Below, in pieces: positions 18,353-28,342 of a DNA stretch of 64,000 nt (the first letter of the stretch is position 1; every line of letters starts with the position of its first letter). The stretch comes from Advenella kashmirensis WT001 (GTDB lineage: Bacteria > Pseudomonadota > Gammaproteobacteria > Burkholderiales > Burkholderiaceae_B). The notes under the pieces were generated by a model. That model was not told the origin of the DNA. It did no database searches and saw only the letters and a program-made list of their open reading frames with translations. The DNA is taken from contig NC_017964.1 of NCBI RefSeq assembly GCF_000219915.2, forward strand, positions 124,001 through 188,000, given 5' to 3'. The translations under genes were made by a program, and so were the position numbers.

Positions 18353-19063
18353 ATGCTTGAATTTTTTCAGACTCTGAGCTGGACAGCAGTATTTCAAATC
18401 ATCATGATTGATATCCTGCTCGGTGGCGATAATGCGGTTGTGATTGCGCTGGCCTGCCGTAATTTGCCGAAAAAGCAGCGCATGCAGGGAATTTTATGGG
18501 GCACTGCTGGTGCAATTATTCTGCGGGTCGTGCTCATTACATTTGCATTGACGCTATTGACGATTCCGTATCTCAAAATTGTAGGCGGATTGCTGCTTAT
18601 CTGGATCGGGATCAAGCTGCTTATCCCGGATGATGATGCGCATGACAAGATCGAAGGCGGATCGTCGGTCTGGTCAGCGGTCAAGACGATTATTATTGCA
18701 GACTTTGTCATGAGCCTGGATAACGTCATTGCGATTGCCGGCGCTGCGCAGGGTGCGCACGCCGATCATCAGACCGGGCTGGTTATTGCCGGTCTGATTA
18801 TCAGCGTACCTATTATTATCTGGGGCAGCACACTGGTCTTGAAACTCATTGACCGTTATCCCGGGGTGGTGCTTCTGGGTGCGGCATTGCTGGGCTGGAT
18901 CGCAGGGGGCATGCTGGTCAGTGACCAGGTTGTTCTGGAACGTTTCGGCGAAGTCACCGGTACGGTCAAGATCGCCGTTGAGCTCGGCGGCGCCCTGCTG
19001 GTTGCATTGGTTGGAAGCTGGCTGGCGCGACGCAAGAAAATGGCGTCTGCCGGGCAGGCGTAA
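18353..19063 (+). CDS. TerC-family (YjbE-type) membrane protein, probable manganese exporter
   Basis: The product is 236 residues with about seven hydrophobic segments. The duplicated acidic metal-binding motifs of the TerC family are present: LLGGDNAVVIAL near residue 22 and FVMSLDNVIAIAGA near residue 120. TerC/Alx proteins export Mn2+ or supply it to exported enzymes. The manganese riboswitch in front of the gene strongly supports a Mn2+ role over tellurite resistance. The ATG follows GGTGAAC without a strong ribosome site. It converges with tctA across a long palindromic terminator. Confidence 0.9.
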   Translation: MLEFFQTLSWTAVFQIIMIDILLGGDNAVVIALACRNLPKKQRMQGILWGTAGAIILRVVLITFALTLLTIPYLKIVGGLLLIWIGIKLLIPDDDAHDKIEGGSSVWSAVKTIIIADFVMSLDNVIAIAGAAQGAHADHQTGLVIAGLIISVPIIIWGSTLVLKLIDRYPGVVLLGAALLGWIAGGMLVSDQVVLERFGEVTGTVKIAVELGGALLVALVGSWLARRKKMASAGQA

Positions 19064-19091
19064 GCAGGCATAACGCAGCAGCCGTACCGGC

Positions 19092-19127
19092 AACGCTACA
19101 GGCGGCCTTAAGGCCGCCTGTAGCGTT
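19092..19127. terminator. Bidirectional terminator, 36-bp perfect palindrome
   Basis: The arms 19092-19109 and 19110-19127 are exact reverse complements (core GGCGGCCTTAAGGCCGCC). The palindrome lies between the convergent terC-type and tctA genes. On the plus strand a T-rich run follows. Confidence 0.85.
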
Positions 19128-19143
19128 TGTGATCGGCATTTTT

Positions 19144-20642
19144 CTATGCGTCTTCTGCCCGGAAGCGTCGCAACCCTTTAAAGATCATGGGGCGATCAGC
19201 GCCAGTAAGGCAAGGCACAGCATGACCGCAGACCCGGGATGCTTGAAAAATACCAGGTAGTCATTCAGACTGATTTGCAACGCCCGACGAAACTGGCTTT
19301 CTGCCATGGGACCAAGAATCAGCCCGACAATCATTGGCGCTACCGGATAGTCCCAGCAACGCATGGCGTAGCCAACCAATCCGAAGATCAGCAACATGGT
19401 CAATTCAATCCAGGAAGGATTTGCTGCGAGGGTGCCCAATGCGGCGAACAGCAGGATGCCCGCGTAAAGCCACGCTTGTGGAATGGCGAGCAATCGCACC
19501 CAAAGTCCTACCAATGGCAGGTTCAGCACCAGCAACATCAGATTGCCAATAAAAAAGCTGGCAATCAGTCCCCATACCAGGTCGGCATTGTTGACGAACA
19601 GCAGGGGACCGGGCGCCAGCCCGAACTGCTGAAACCCGGCGAGCATCATGGCTGCCGTCGCCGATGTTGGCAGCCCGAGTGCCAGCAATGGTACAAGTGT
19701 GCCGGTGGCTGCCGCATTGTTGGCTGCTTCTGGTCCGGCAACGCCTTCAATGGCACCACTGCCGAATTCTTCCGGATGTCTGGTGAGCTTTCGTTCAAGC
19801 GTGTAGGACAGCAGCGTGGGCACTTCGGCGCCGCCGGCCGGCAGGGCCCCAATGGGAAAACCAAGGCCAAAGCCGCGGACCCAGCTTTTCCATGATCGCG
19901 ACCAGTCCTGACGCGTCATCCAAAGCGAGCCGCGAACCGGCTCCACTTTTTCTTCTTGGCCATGGAATCTGGATGCCATATAAAACGCTTCTCCTACGGC
20001 AAAAAGTCCGACCACTAATGTTGTGATGGAAATTCCGTCCAGCAGGATGGGTACACCGAAATCAAGGCGTGCCTGGCCAGTGAGCTTGTCTATCCCTACC
20101 AGGCCCAAGGTCAAGCCCAATGCCAGGCTGGTAATTCCACGCAGGACAGAACTGCCGAAAGTGGCGGAAACGGTAATGAATGCAAGCACCATGAGTGCGA
20201 AGTAATCCCACGGTCCGAACTGGACTGCAATTTTCACCAGAACGGGGGCTAGCAAAGCTAGGCATATTGTGGCTAGGGTGCCCGCGACAAATGAACCGAT
20301 GGCGGCCGTGGACAGGGCTGGGCCGCCGCGACCGGACCTGGCCATTTTGTAGCCCTCAATTGCGGTTGCAATTGAGGCGGCTTCGCCCGGTGTGTTCAGT
20401 AATATTGCAGTTGTGGAGCTACCGTACATCCCTCCGAAGTAAATGCCTGCAAACATAATGATTGAACCGGTAGGATCCAGCTGGAATGTGACCGGCAAAA
20501 GCAGTGCCACCGTCAGGGAAGGGCCGATGCCTGGCAAGATGCCGACAAGGGTACCCAAAAGTACGCCGATTGCAGCAAAAAGCAGGTTGCCGGGTTCGAG
20601 CGCGATCCATAATCCATGCGCCAGATAGTTGAATGTTTCCAT
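19144..20642 (-). CDS. tctA: Tripartite tricarboxylate transporter, large membrane subunit TctA (C-terminal frameshift)
   Basis: This is the large permease subunit with about 12 hydrophobic segments. TctA signatures are present: [17 protein letters not shown] near residue 35, [23 protein letters not shown] near residue 70, and [18 protein letters not shown]. The frame as written stops at 19185 after ALIAP. Adding one C to the CCCC near 19190 gives [16 protein letters not shown] and a stop at 19144, making 499 residues, the family norm. Its ATG directly abuts the tctB stop. Together with TctB and TctC it imports a tricarboxylate driven by ion gradient. Confidence 0.9.
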
Positions 20643-21148
20643 TTAGGAATCCGAGTATAGAACGCTTTCGATAAGCCCCGAGGGCAGCGAGAGCATGAGC
20701 AATTGGGTAAAGAATAAGGACGCGACCAGCGATAGGACCAGGCCAATGCCAATGGAAACCGGCCCACAGGTTTGCCAAAAGCTTTCGCGGTCGCAGTAAA
20801 AAGCACGGTTGCGGCCAGGATGAAGCCGCCATTGAAGGCAACCAGGGCACTCATGGCAGCCATGCCTCCGATACCCCAGATCAGCGATACTTTATCTGCG
20901 CTCGAACCTGATTGGCTTGGAACGTAAACGCTGCGCCTTCTCCATGCGGCAAAAAAATGGGCGCCGGCCAGGATCAGTAATAATCCGGAAATCAGCCGCA
21001 ACCCGGCAGCCGGCCCTACGCCCATGGCATTGGCCTCAGGAAGGGTGCCGGCATCTAGCCAAAGAATCACGGCTGCAATAAGCAGAAATAGTCCGACGCA
21101 AAGGAGCGCGCTCACCGACGGACTGTTGGTGGAATCCGGGTTGCTCAT
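20643..21148 (-). CDS. tctB: Tripartite tricarboxylate transporter, small membrane subunit TctB (apparent frameshift)
   Basis: The product is 168 residues after repair, with four hydrophobic segments. The first frame runs to AFGKPVG near 20762. Adding one G to GGG gives PVSIGIGLVLSLVASLFFTQLLMLSLPSG, the typical TctB end, and the stop at 20643-20645. Without the repair the open frame runs over tctA to 20513. The start ATG overlaps the tctC stop (ATGA, 21145-21148). The usual Tct gene order C-B-A is kept. Confidence 0.87.
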
Positions 21149-22171
21149 TTCAATAAACCGATTGAGTCGAGTGCGCCACGAACGCGAACCTGCTCTTCCT
21201 TGAGAAAGGCTGCATAATCAGCGGCATTCAGATAAGCGTCTTCCCAGCCGCGCGCCTTGAGGATTTTTTTCCATTCGGCACTGGCAAGTACCGTTTTGGC
21301 AAGATCTGATAGCGCATCGCGCTGAGCATCGGTGATGTCGCTCCGGCAACCAGACCACGCCAATTGGTAAACGTGACGTCATATCCCTGTTCTTTCAGTG
21401 TCGGTACGTCGACACCGGATACGCGCTCTTGCGTGGAGACGGCAAGGGCTCGCAGATTGCCTGCTTTGACCTGGCTTTCAAACTCGTTGTAGCCTGAAAT
21501 GCCTGCAGATACCCGCCCACCAAGCATTTCAGCCAGCGCTTCACCACCGCCTGAAAACGGTACGTAGTTGAGCTTGGCTGCATTCCCTCCTGCCGCCTTG
21601 GCAAACAGGCCAGCCAGGATATGTCTGCACCGCCAGCAGAGCCGCCGGCCCAGACGACTTTGGATGTATCCGCTTTCAGGTCGGCCGCCAGATCGGCAAC
21701 GGTTTTATATTTGGACGCTGCCGGCACGACAATGACCAGCGGATCGGCTGTCAGGCGAGCAATGGGTTTGACCGAATCAAGGCCTACGGGGGCCTTGTTG
21801 GTGAGTATGGCGCCCACCATGGTGACACCCATCATCAGCAATTGGTTGGGGTCTTTTTTTGCGCTGCTGGAAAACTGCGCCAGCCCGACTGTGCCTCCTG
21901 CGCCAGGTATGTTGACGACCTGTACCGAGGGTACTGCCTTGGTGGACATCATGACCTGTTGCAAGGAACGGGCCGAACTATCCCAACCCCCGCCGGGTGC
22001 AGCCGGAGCAGTGATTTTCAACTGTTTTCCTGTGAATTCTTCGGCATGGGCAGGGATGCATGCCATGCCAATAGCAAATGCGGCAAACCACTTGCCGAAT
22101 ACGGCGAACCTGCTGCTTGCGGGGGCTGTCATGCCCTCACTTCTGTTTAACGACAAATGTGATGAATGCAT
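21145..22171 (-). CDS. tctC: Tripartite tricarboxylate transporter binding protein TctC (two apparent frameshifts)
   Basis: The product is 342 residues after two one-base repairs. A signal peptide ends near residue 43 (ACIPAHA). The mature start [26 protein letters not shown] is typical of true TctC rather than generic Bug proteins. Breaks lie near 21627 (CC to CCC, giving [24 protein letters not shown]) and near 21342 (G to GG, giving [14 protein letters not shown]). ATG 22171 follows AGGAGACACGCC. The upstream region holds an ATTGCA-N16-TGCAAT motif shared with the aconitase promoter region. Confidence 0.88.
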
Positions 22172-22211
22172 GGCGTGTCTCCTGGGGGATTCGTGTGGTG
22201 TGGAAATTTAT

Positions 22212-22239
22212 ATTGCATTTTATAATCATAATATGCAAT
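22212..22239. promoter_or_regulatory. Inverted-repeat operator ATTGCA-N16-TGCAAT (copy 1)
   Basis: ATTGCA (22212-22217) and TGCAAT (22234-22239) are separated by exactly 16 bases, with the match extending to seven bases per arm. It lies between divergent tctC and the GntR-family gene. The same half-sites at the same spacing recur at 25619-25646. Half-site centres 22 bp apart are two helical turns. Confidence 0.68.
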
Positions 22240-22409
22240 TTGGATACCTATGGAAAACACTTACGAAGGGCGTTTTCTGTAATCGGGTTAAAATCTTTCT
22301 TTTAGCGTGACTGCCTGCCAGCAGACGTGACTATGGTCCCGGTATAGGTCTATGTCGCACTGCCCACGACTACCCTCTTTTTTGCATCTTTCAAAAGTAT
22401 GTCGAATTC

Positions 22410-23393
22410 ATGAAATCCAAGAGCACCATCGTTATTCCCAAAATTATTGAATTGATTCGACAGCAACAGCTGGGTATCGGCGCGCATCTTGCAGCACAGA
22501 AAATTGCTGATCAGTTGCGGGTCTCCAGGTCTCCGGTCAATGACGCATTGAAGCAACTTTGCGACAACGGTATTGTTGTGCGAGAAGAAAACCGGGGTTA
22601 CTTTCTTGCCCGGGATTTAGCCAAAGACGGACTGGATGAAGCTGAACTTGCAGAAATGACAGAAGTGGATGTTGTGTCTGGAGTTTATTTCCAGGTGGCC
22701 GATGACTTGCTGACAGGCCAGTTGCCGGTCCAGTGCAGTGAAACATTGCTGAAGAATCGATATAACCTGACTGCTGCTCAAGTGCAGGCGCTGTTGACGC
22801 GTATTACCAATGAGGGTTGGGCGCATCGCAAGCCGGGATATGGCTGGGAATTCTCATCGATGATGACAACGCCAGAAAGTTTGCTTCAATCCTACCGACT
22901 GCGCCTTGCATTGGAACCGGCTGCCTTGCTGGAGCCCACTTTTCATATCAGCCCCAATGTCATAGAGCAGTGTCGTGCGGCCGAAATGCATTTGTTGCGT
23001 GGGGGCATTGACACGGATACTGCCGACCAATTGCACGACCGCGGCGTTCGTTTCCATGAGTCTCTGGTTGAAGCCTCTGGCAACCCCTTTTTCATAGAAA
23101 CCATCAAACGGGTCAATCGCGTGCGTCGCTTGTTGTCGTATCGCTCAATGCAGGACCGGGCACGCTATAAGGATCACTGTGAGCAGCATCTTGCCATTCT
23201 TGATCTGCTGGAGAAGGGGAAAAACAAAGCCGCATCCCAGGCGCTTAAATCACATTTGGAATGTACACTGCAGAACCTGTCGAATATCAGCAGTCTGCTT
23301 GATGTCCAGTCACGGGAGCAGACCACTGCAAAAAAGCGTGTGCAGGCTGGGACAGGCCGAACGGGTCATGCCCGAGCGGCGAAGTTGAGTTAA
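22410..23393 (+). CDS. GntR-family regulator with FCD-type effector domain
   Basis: The product is 327 residues, longer than usual FadR-type regulators (about 230-250). The N-terminal winged helix spans about residues 8-70 (LAAQKIADQLRVSRSPVNDALKQL). A second winged-helix-like stretch follows at about 105-150 (LTAAQVQALLTRITNEGWAHRKPGYGWEF). From about 160 there is an all-helical FCD-like ligand domain with metal-type His residues (FHESLVEASGNPFF). It is divergent from tctCBA and is the likely regulator of that operon and of the aconitase/lactonase locus 3 kb away, which carries the same motif. Confidence 0.85.
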   Translation: MKSKSTIVIPKIIELIRQQQLGIGAHLAAQKIADQLRVSRSPVNDALKQLCDNGIVVREENRGYFLARDLAKDGLDEAELAEMTEVDVVSGVYFQVADDLLTGQLPVQCSETLLKNRYNLTAAQVQALLTRITNEGWAHRKPGYGWEFSSMMTTPESLLQSYRLRLALEPAALLEPTFHISPNVIEQCRAAEMHLLRGGIDTDTADQLHDRGVRFHESLVEASGNPFFIETIKRVNRVRRLLSYRSMQDRARYKDHCEQHLAILDLLEKGKNKAASQALKSHLECTLQNLSNISSLLDVQSREQTTAKKRVQAGTGRTGHARAAKLS

Positions 23394-23416
23394 TTGTATT
23401 TTTGCACGGGTTCTTT

Positions 23417-24472
23417 TCAGGTTGAAAAAATCATGCATACGGGGCTGCCCGAGTGTATCGATACACCCGTATTGCGCAGCGATCCCGTTGCCGGGTCAAC
23501 GCTGAATGTGCAGATGCAATCATCATCTTCGTTAAGCGCATACAGATGCCGACCGCCAGGCGCCAGCGCGATGAAGCGCGGAGTGCGGCCTCCTGACTTT
23601 TCACATCCTGCCCAGGACAACAAGCCATTGCTGGCAATGGAGAAGATTGCGATACTGTCGTGTCCGCGGTTGGTGGCGTAAACATAACGGCCTGCAGCAT
23701 CGACGATAATTTCGGCGGCGCGATTATTGCCGGTAAACGACGCAGGCAGTGTGGATAGTATTTGTTCCGCCTGCAGCGCACCGGTCAGACTGTGATAACG
23801 ATATGTGGTGACTGTGGAATCAAGTTCGTTGATGCAATAGGCATGATTCGCATTGGGATGAAAAGCAATATGGCGCGGCCCGGATCCTTCGCGGCTTGAT
23901 ACGGATATGGGCTGCACCGGGCTCAGTTGTCCGTCTGAAAATGAATAGGTAAATATGCGGTCCAATCCTTTATCGGGCACCAGAACATGGCGCCCGGTGA
24001 CAGAAAACGGGTTGTGGTGCGGTTTTGCATGCTTTTGTTCTATGCGATGCGGCCCGGGCTCGCCCATGCCAATGAGTGAGACAAGCTGGCTGACCGGTTC
24101 CAGTAAGCCGTCTCTGGTAATGGGTAAGACCGCCAGATTAGCGCCGATATGATTCGAAATCACGAGGTAGCACTCGCTTGGGTCCAGTGCCAGATGAACC
24201 GGATTCATGCCGCCGGTCTCCTGCCGGTTCAGCGGTGCCAGTTTGCCTGTATTGGTATCAACAGTATAGGAACTGACAGTACTTGTATCGCCATGTACCG
24301 CATACAGTCTGGTGCCACTGCTGTTCAGCGCCAGAAATGACGGATTAGTCATGCCTTTTAGCACCTGCACCGGTATCAGTTCCCCGGTATCTGTGTTGAC
24401 TTGGTAGATACTTATACCTTCGCCGCGCGCATGGCGATCACGAGTGGTACGAGAGCCGATATAAGCGTACAT
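23417..24472 (-). CDS. Lactonase-family seven-bladed beta-propeller protein
   Basis: The product is 351 residues without a signal peptide. It is made of repeated propeller blades, with 6-phosphogluconolactonase (YbhE/Pgl) family motifs such as GMTNPSFLALNSSGTRLYAV, GGMNPVHLALDPS, SGPRHIAFHPNANHAYCINELDSTV and GGRTPRFIALAPGGRHLYALNED. The family hydrolyses lactones, including carboxy-cis,cis-muconate lactones and phosphogluconolactone. Here it lies between a Bug protein and aconitase, so a citrate-type or isocitrate-type lactone is a plausible substrate. That is inference from context. The Bug protein reading frame runs into its start because of a frameshift. Confidence 0.85.
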   Translation of the reverse strand: MYAYIGSRTTRDRHARGEGISIYQVNTDTGELIPVQVLKGMTNPSFLALNSSGTRLYAVHGDTSTVSSYTVDTNTGKLAPLNRQETGGMNPVHLALDPSECYLVISNHIGANLAVLPITRDGLLEPVSQLVSLIGMGEPGPHRIEQKHAKPHHNPFSVTGRHVLVPDKGLDRIFTYSFSDGQLSPVQPISVSSREGSGPRHIAFHPNANHAYCINELDSTVTTYRYHSLTGALQAEQILSTLPASFTGNNRAAEIIVDAAGRYVYATNRGHDSIAIFSIASNGLLSWAGCEKSGGRTPRFIALAPGGRHLYALNEDDDCICTFSVDPATGSLRNTGVSIHSGSPVCMIFST

Positions 24473-24540
24473 GGAAACACCTGAGGTAATAAAAAATTAA
24501 AGGGCAGCGTTGCAATGACGCTGACAATACATATGGTTGT

Positions 24541-25532
24541 TCAGCCTCTGCCTTGATGTCGGCATCGTCTATTATTTTCTTGTATTGCTGGCTCTCTTGC
24601 CTGATGAAGGTAGCAAAGTCCTTCGATGACATTGACTCGGGCTCGCCTCCTTGTTCGCGTAATCGTTGTGCCAGGGCAGAATCGGCGATTGCGTCGGACG
24701 CAGCCTTGTTAATAAGCTCAACCACGTCCTGTGGCGTACCGGCAGGCGCAAAAAGACCGAACCAGTTTTCCAATTTATAAGCAGACAAACCCGTTGTTTC
24801 TGCGATGGCGGGAATATCTTTGGCAAAGCTTGCGCGCTTGGCCGAGGTGACTGCCAGCGCTTTGACCCGGCCGCTCTGAATAAAGGGTGCCGCTCCTGCA
24901 TAACTCACAAATGTCATATCGACATTGCCGCCAGCGACATCAGCAAGCTGAGCGGATGCCCCCTTGTATGGCACGTGCATCATCTTGATTCCTGCAATTT
25001 CCTGTAGCAGCTCACCGTTCAAATGCTGCGGATTGCCTACGCCGCTGGTTGCGTAAGTGAGTTTGCCGGGCGTTTTTTTAGCAATGGCAATCAGAGCAGC
25101 GACATTGTCGGCTTTGAGTGAAGGACCGGATACCAGTACATTTGGTACCCGGGTAACCAGGGTGATTGGAAGCAGATCCTTTTCCGGTGAATATCTCATT
25201 TGAGATTTGTATACATACGGATTAATCGATGTCTCTCCGGCAGAGCCGAGCAACAAGGTATATCCGTCAGGACGGGCAGTGGCGACATACTGCGCGCCAA
25301 GCATGCCACTGGCGCCAGGCTTGTTTTGCACAACAACGCTTTGCTTTAAGGTGTCGCGCAATTTTTCGGCCAGAATTCGCGCCATGGAATCCACGCCGCC
25401 GCCCGCCGAGAACGGTACGATGATGGTGACAGGGCGATTTGGATAGGATTCGGCATGTGCATAGCTGCTGACACCCAGTGTGGATCCAGTGATTGCCAGT
25501 GCTGCAAGAGACCGGGACCAGAATTGACTCAT
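24541..25532 (-). CDS. Bug/TctC-family solute-binding protein (stop lost by apparent frameshift)
   Basis: The product is a periplasmic binding protein with a signal peptide (about residues 1-27, SSYAHA) and the mature start SYPNRPVTIIVPFSAGGGVDSMAR. MHVPYKGASAQ is intact. As written the frame runs past the normal end to 24438, overlapping the lactonase start. Adding one G to GAGGC near 24547 gives IKAEG and a stop at 24541-24543, for 330 residues, the family norm. ATG 25532 follows AGGAACATC. It is divergent from aconitase, with the shared operator between. Confidence 0.87.
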
Positions 25533-25613
25533 GAGATGTTCCTCCAGTAATAATTTCATTTCCTTGCCTTGTGCTATCGGGCCATCAGCGCGATCTTTAT
25601 GGAAGGTCTTAAA

Positions 25614-25651
25614 TTATTATTGCACTTTAATACGAAAAAATGCAATAATAA
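25614..25651. promoter_or_regulatory. Inverted-repeat operator ATTGCA-N16-TGCAAT (copy 2)
   Basis: Eleven-base perfect arms TTATTATTGCA (25614-25624) and TGCAATAATAA (25641-25651) enclose 16 bases. The core half-sites and spacing are identical to 22212-22239. It lies between the divergent Bug and aconitase genes and ends four bases before the aconitase ATG, so binding should block that start directly. Confidence 0.72.
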
Positions 25652-25655
25652 TCTC

Positions 25656-28315
25656 ATGAAAAATTTGACTGAACACAACACATGTGTCGTCGGTACTTTT
25701 GCTGTCGGCGAAAACCTATACCATTACACCGATCTGGAAGCATGTTTCGGTGCTTCTTTATCGAAGTTGCCAGTGGTATTGCGCCTGTTGCTTGAAAACG
25801 CCATGCGCAACTTGCCGTTCAGCGAACGGGAAGCAACCTTAAGAGCGTTCAGCGATTGGCTCGAGAGCGGCACCAGTGAGAGTGAAATTGCCTTTCAACC
25901 GGGCCGCGTATTGATGCACGACACCACCAGTACTCCGGCGCTGGTCGATATTGCCAGCATGCGCGATGCACTTGCCGAGGCCGGGGTCGATCCCAAAGTG
26001 CTCAATCCCCGCTTGCGGGTAGATGTCTCCATTGATCATTCGCTGGCGGTAGAGGCCTATGCACGACCGGATGCCGCGCAAGTGAATATGCAGCATGAAA
26101 TACGGCGTAATCACGAGCGCTATCGGTTTTTGCGGTGGGCGTCGCGCACCTGCGCGGGGTTCATATCAACCCGCCAGGGACCGGAATCATGCATACGATC
26201 AATCTGGAGCAGCTTGCTACGGTCGTTTCTGTTCAATTGATCGAAGGCAAACAGTGGGCGGTTCCCGATATGATGATCGGCACAGACAGCCACACGCCCA
26301 TGATCAATGGAATCGGCGTCCTGGGCTGGGGTGTGGGTGGGCTGGAAGCGCAAACCGTCATGTTTGGCATGCCGACCATGTTGCGTATTCCTGATGTGAT
26401 TGGAGTAAAGCTTAAGGGGGCGTTGCGTCCGGGGGTTTTGGCTACCGATCTGGCTTTGACCGTTACCCAGCGATTACGAGCCATTGGCGTTTCCGGCGAA
26501 TTCGTCGAATTTTACGGTCCGGGTGTACAAACATTGACGGCAGGCGAGCGTTGTGTGGTCGCAAACATGGCTCCTGAATATGGGGCGACGACGGGCTATT
26601 TTCCCGTTGACGAAAATACTCTGGACTATCTGCGCAAAACAGGCAGAAAAGCGGCGGATATTGATCTTGTACGGGAGTATATGCACCGAAGCGGATTGTG
26701 GTTTGACGCAGCAGCCACGCCACGGTATACCCGTTTGCTGGACATTGAGCTGGACGATATAGGTATGCATGTTGCAGGTCCGCGGCGCCCGCAGGACTTG
26801 ATGCCGTTCCCCAATGTTGCGGTAACGTTGCAGGCACTTGATTTTCACCCAAAAGGCCGGCAAAGAGACCTGCCGCGGTTTCCCGTGGCCATCGCGGCGA
26901 TCACCAGTTGTACGAATACGTCGGATCCGGGGCTGCTGATGGCGGCTGCACTGGTGGCGCGCAAGGCGCGGCAATACGGACTGCATGTCCCGCATTGGGT
27001 CAAGACGTCACTGGGGCCGGGCTCGCCTGCTGCTGCCAGTTATCTGGCGCGTGCCGGACTATTGGATGATCTGGCGGCGGTCGGCTTTGATATCGTTGGC
27101 TATGGGTGCACCACGTGCATTGGAAACTCGGGGCCCTTGCCTGACGTCATTACGCAGGCATCGGAGCAACGACAGATTATGGCGGTTGCCATGCTTTCAG
27201 GAAACAGGAACTTCCCTGGACGGGTGCATCCGGATCTGGAGCTTGGCTTTCTGATGTCGCCGCCCCTGGTGGTGGCGTATGCTTTGGCAGGCGATGCCGA
27301 ACGTAATCTTGGTAGTGAGCCCGTGGGCTACACACCAGACGGCAAGCCGGTGCGTCTTGAAGATTTATGGCCGACGCGTGCTGAAATCGCAAGTTGTCTT
27401 GAGCAGGGATTGGATCCGGCGGATTTTTCTCGCGCCTTTCGTCTTGCTTCGGAGAATCCTCTATGGAGTCAGCTTGACGCGCCCGAGTCTGCCCGTTTTC
27501 CCTGGGATCCGGCATCCACTACATTGAGACGCCCGCCTTTTGCTTCTGTTGAAGCGGGCAGCGTGTTAGGCTCGTTTCGGGCCTATCCTTTATTGATCGT
27601 TGGGGACGATGTCACAACGGATCATATTTCCCCGGCCAGTGCCATTCCGCCAGACAGTCTGGCAGCGGATTTTCTGGTGGAACGAGGTGAAGATCGTTAT
27701 GATTTGAATGTGTTCGCTTCCCGCAGGGGCAATTGGGAGGTCATGCTGCGTGGTGCGTTCCATAGCAAGACGCTGAAAAATCTATTGCATCCAGGTGCGC
27801 CCATTGCACATACTCTGCATATACCCAGCGGAGGTATCATGCCACTATGGGACGCGGCCAATCGCTATCAGCAAGCTGGAGAATCTGTCGTATTGGTTGC
27901 AGGTGAACGCTATGGTACCGGTTCTTCACGCGACTGGGCGGCCAAGGTACAGCGATTACTGGGCATTCGTGCTGTACTTGCGCTCAGTTTTGAACGTATT
28001 CATCGCTCCAATCTAATTGGCATGGGAATATTACCATTGCAATTGCCGCCGGAGTTCGGCAACCAAAAACTGAATATTCAGCCTGGCGATCAAATAGAAG
28101 TTATTGCGCCGGAAACTGTATTGCGGCCGCGAGGTGATATTGCGGTGAAACTGATCAGAAAAGACGGAGACACACTCACCTTTTGGGCGCGCGCGGCGGT
28201 TGAAACGCAATTGGAAGTGGAACTGCTCAAGCAGGGTGGTGTCATGCCTGCCATTTTGCGCCAAACAATCAACGAGCAGACCTGCGATGTGAACGCTGCA
28301 GGCACCGTACAATAG
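25656..28315 (+). CDS. Aconitate hydratase, AcnA/AcnD type (apparent frameshift)
   Basis: The product is 886 residues after repair, as expected for AcnA-type enzymes that isomerise citrate-like tricarboxylates through a [4Fe-4S] cluster. Cluster cysteines are in AITSCTNTSDP and GYGCTTCIGNSGPL. The substrate-binding and swivel-domain motifs GTDSHTPM, VVGDDVTTDHISPA and GTGSSRDWAAKG-like GTGSSRDWAAKV are present. The frame breaks near 26137. Adding one G to GGG gives FLRWG, then HINPPGTGIMHTINLEQLA. Its setting with tct, Bug and lactonase genes suggests a catabolic isozyme rather than the Krebs-cycle enzyme. An AcnD-type methylcitrate role cannot be excluded. Confidence 0.9.
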
Positions 28316-28342
28316 AACTGAATACAATAAGGAAACCCAAGT

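Noticed and set aside
20513..20642. TctB frame running 130 bases into tctA.
   Set aside because: It is caused by the frame break near 20762; the repaired frame ends exactly before the tctA ATG.
24438..24540. C-terminal extension of the Bug protein overlapping the lactonase start.
   Set aside because: It is best explained by a one-base loss that hides the stop at 24541-24543; the added residues have no family counterpart.
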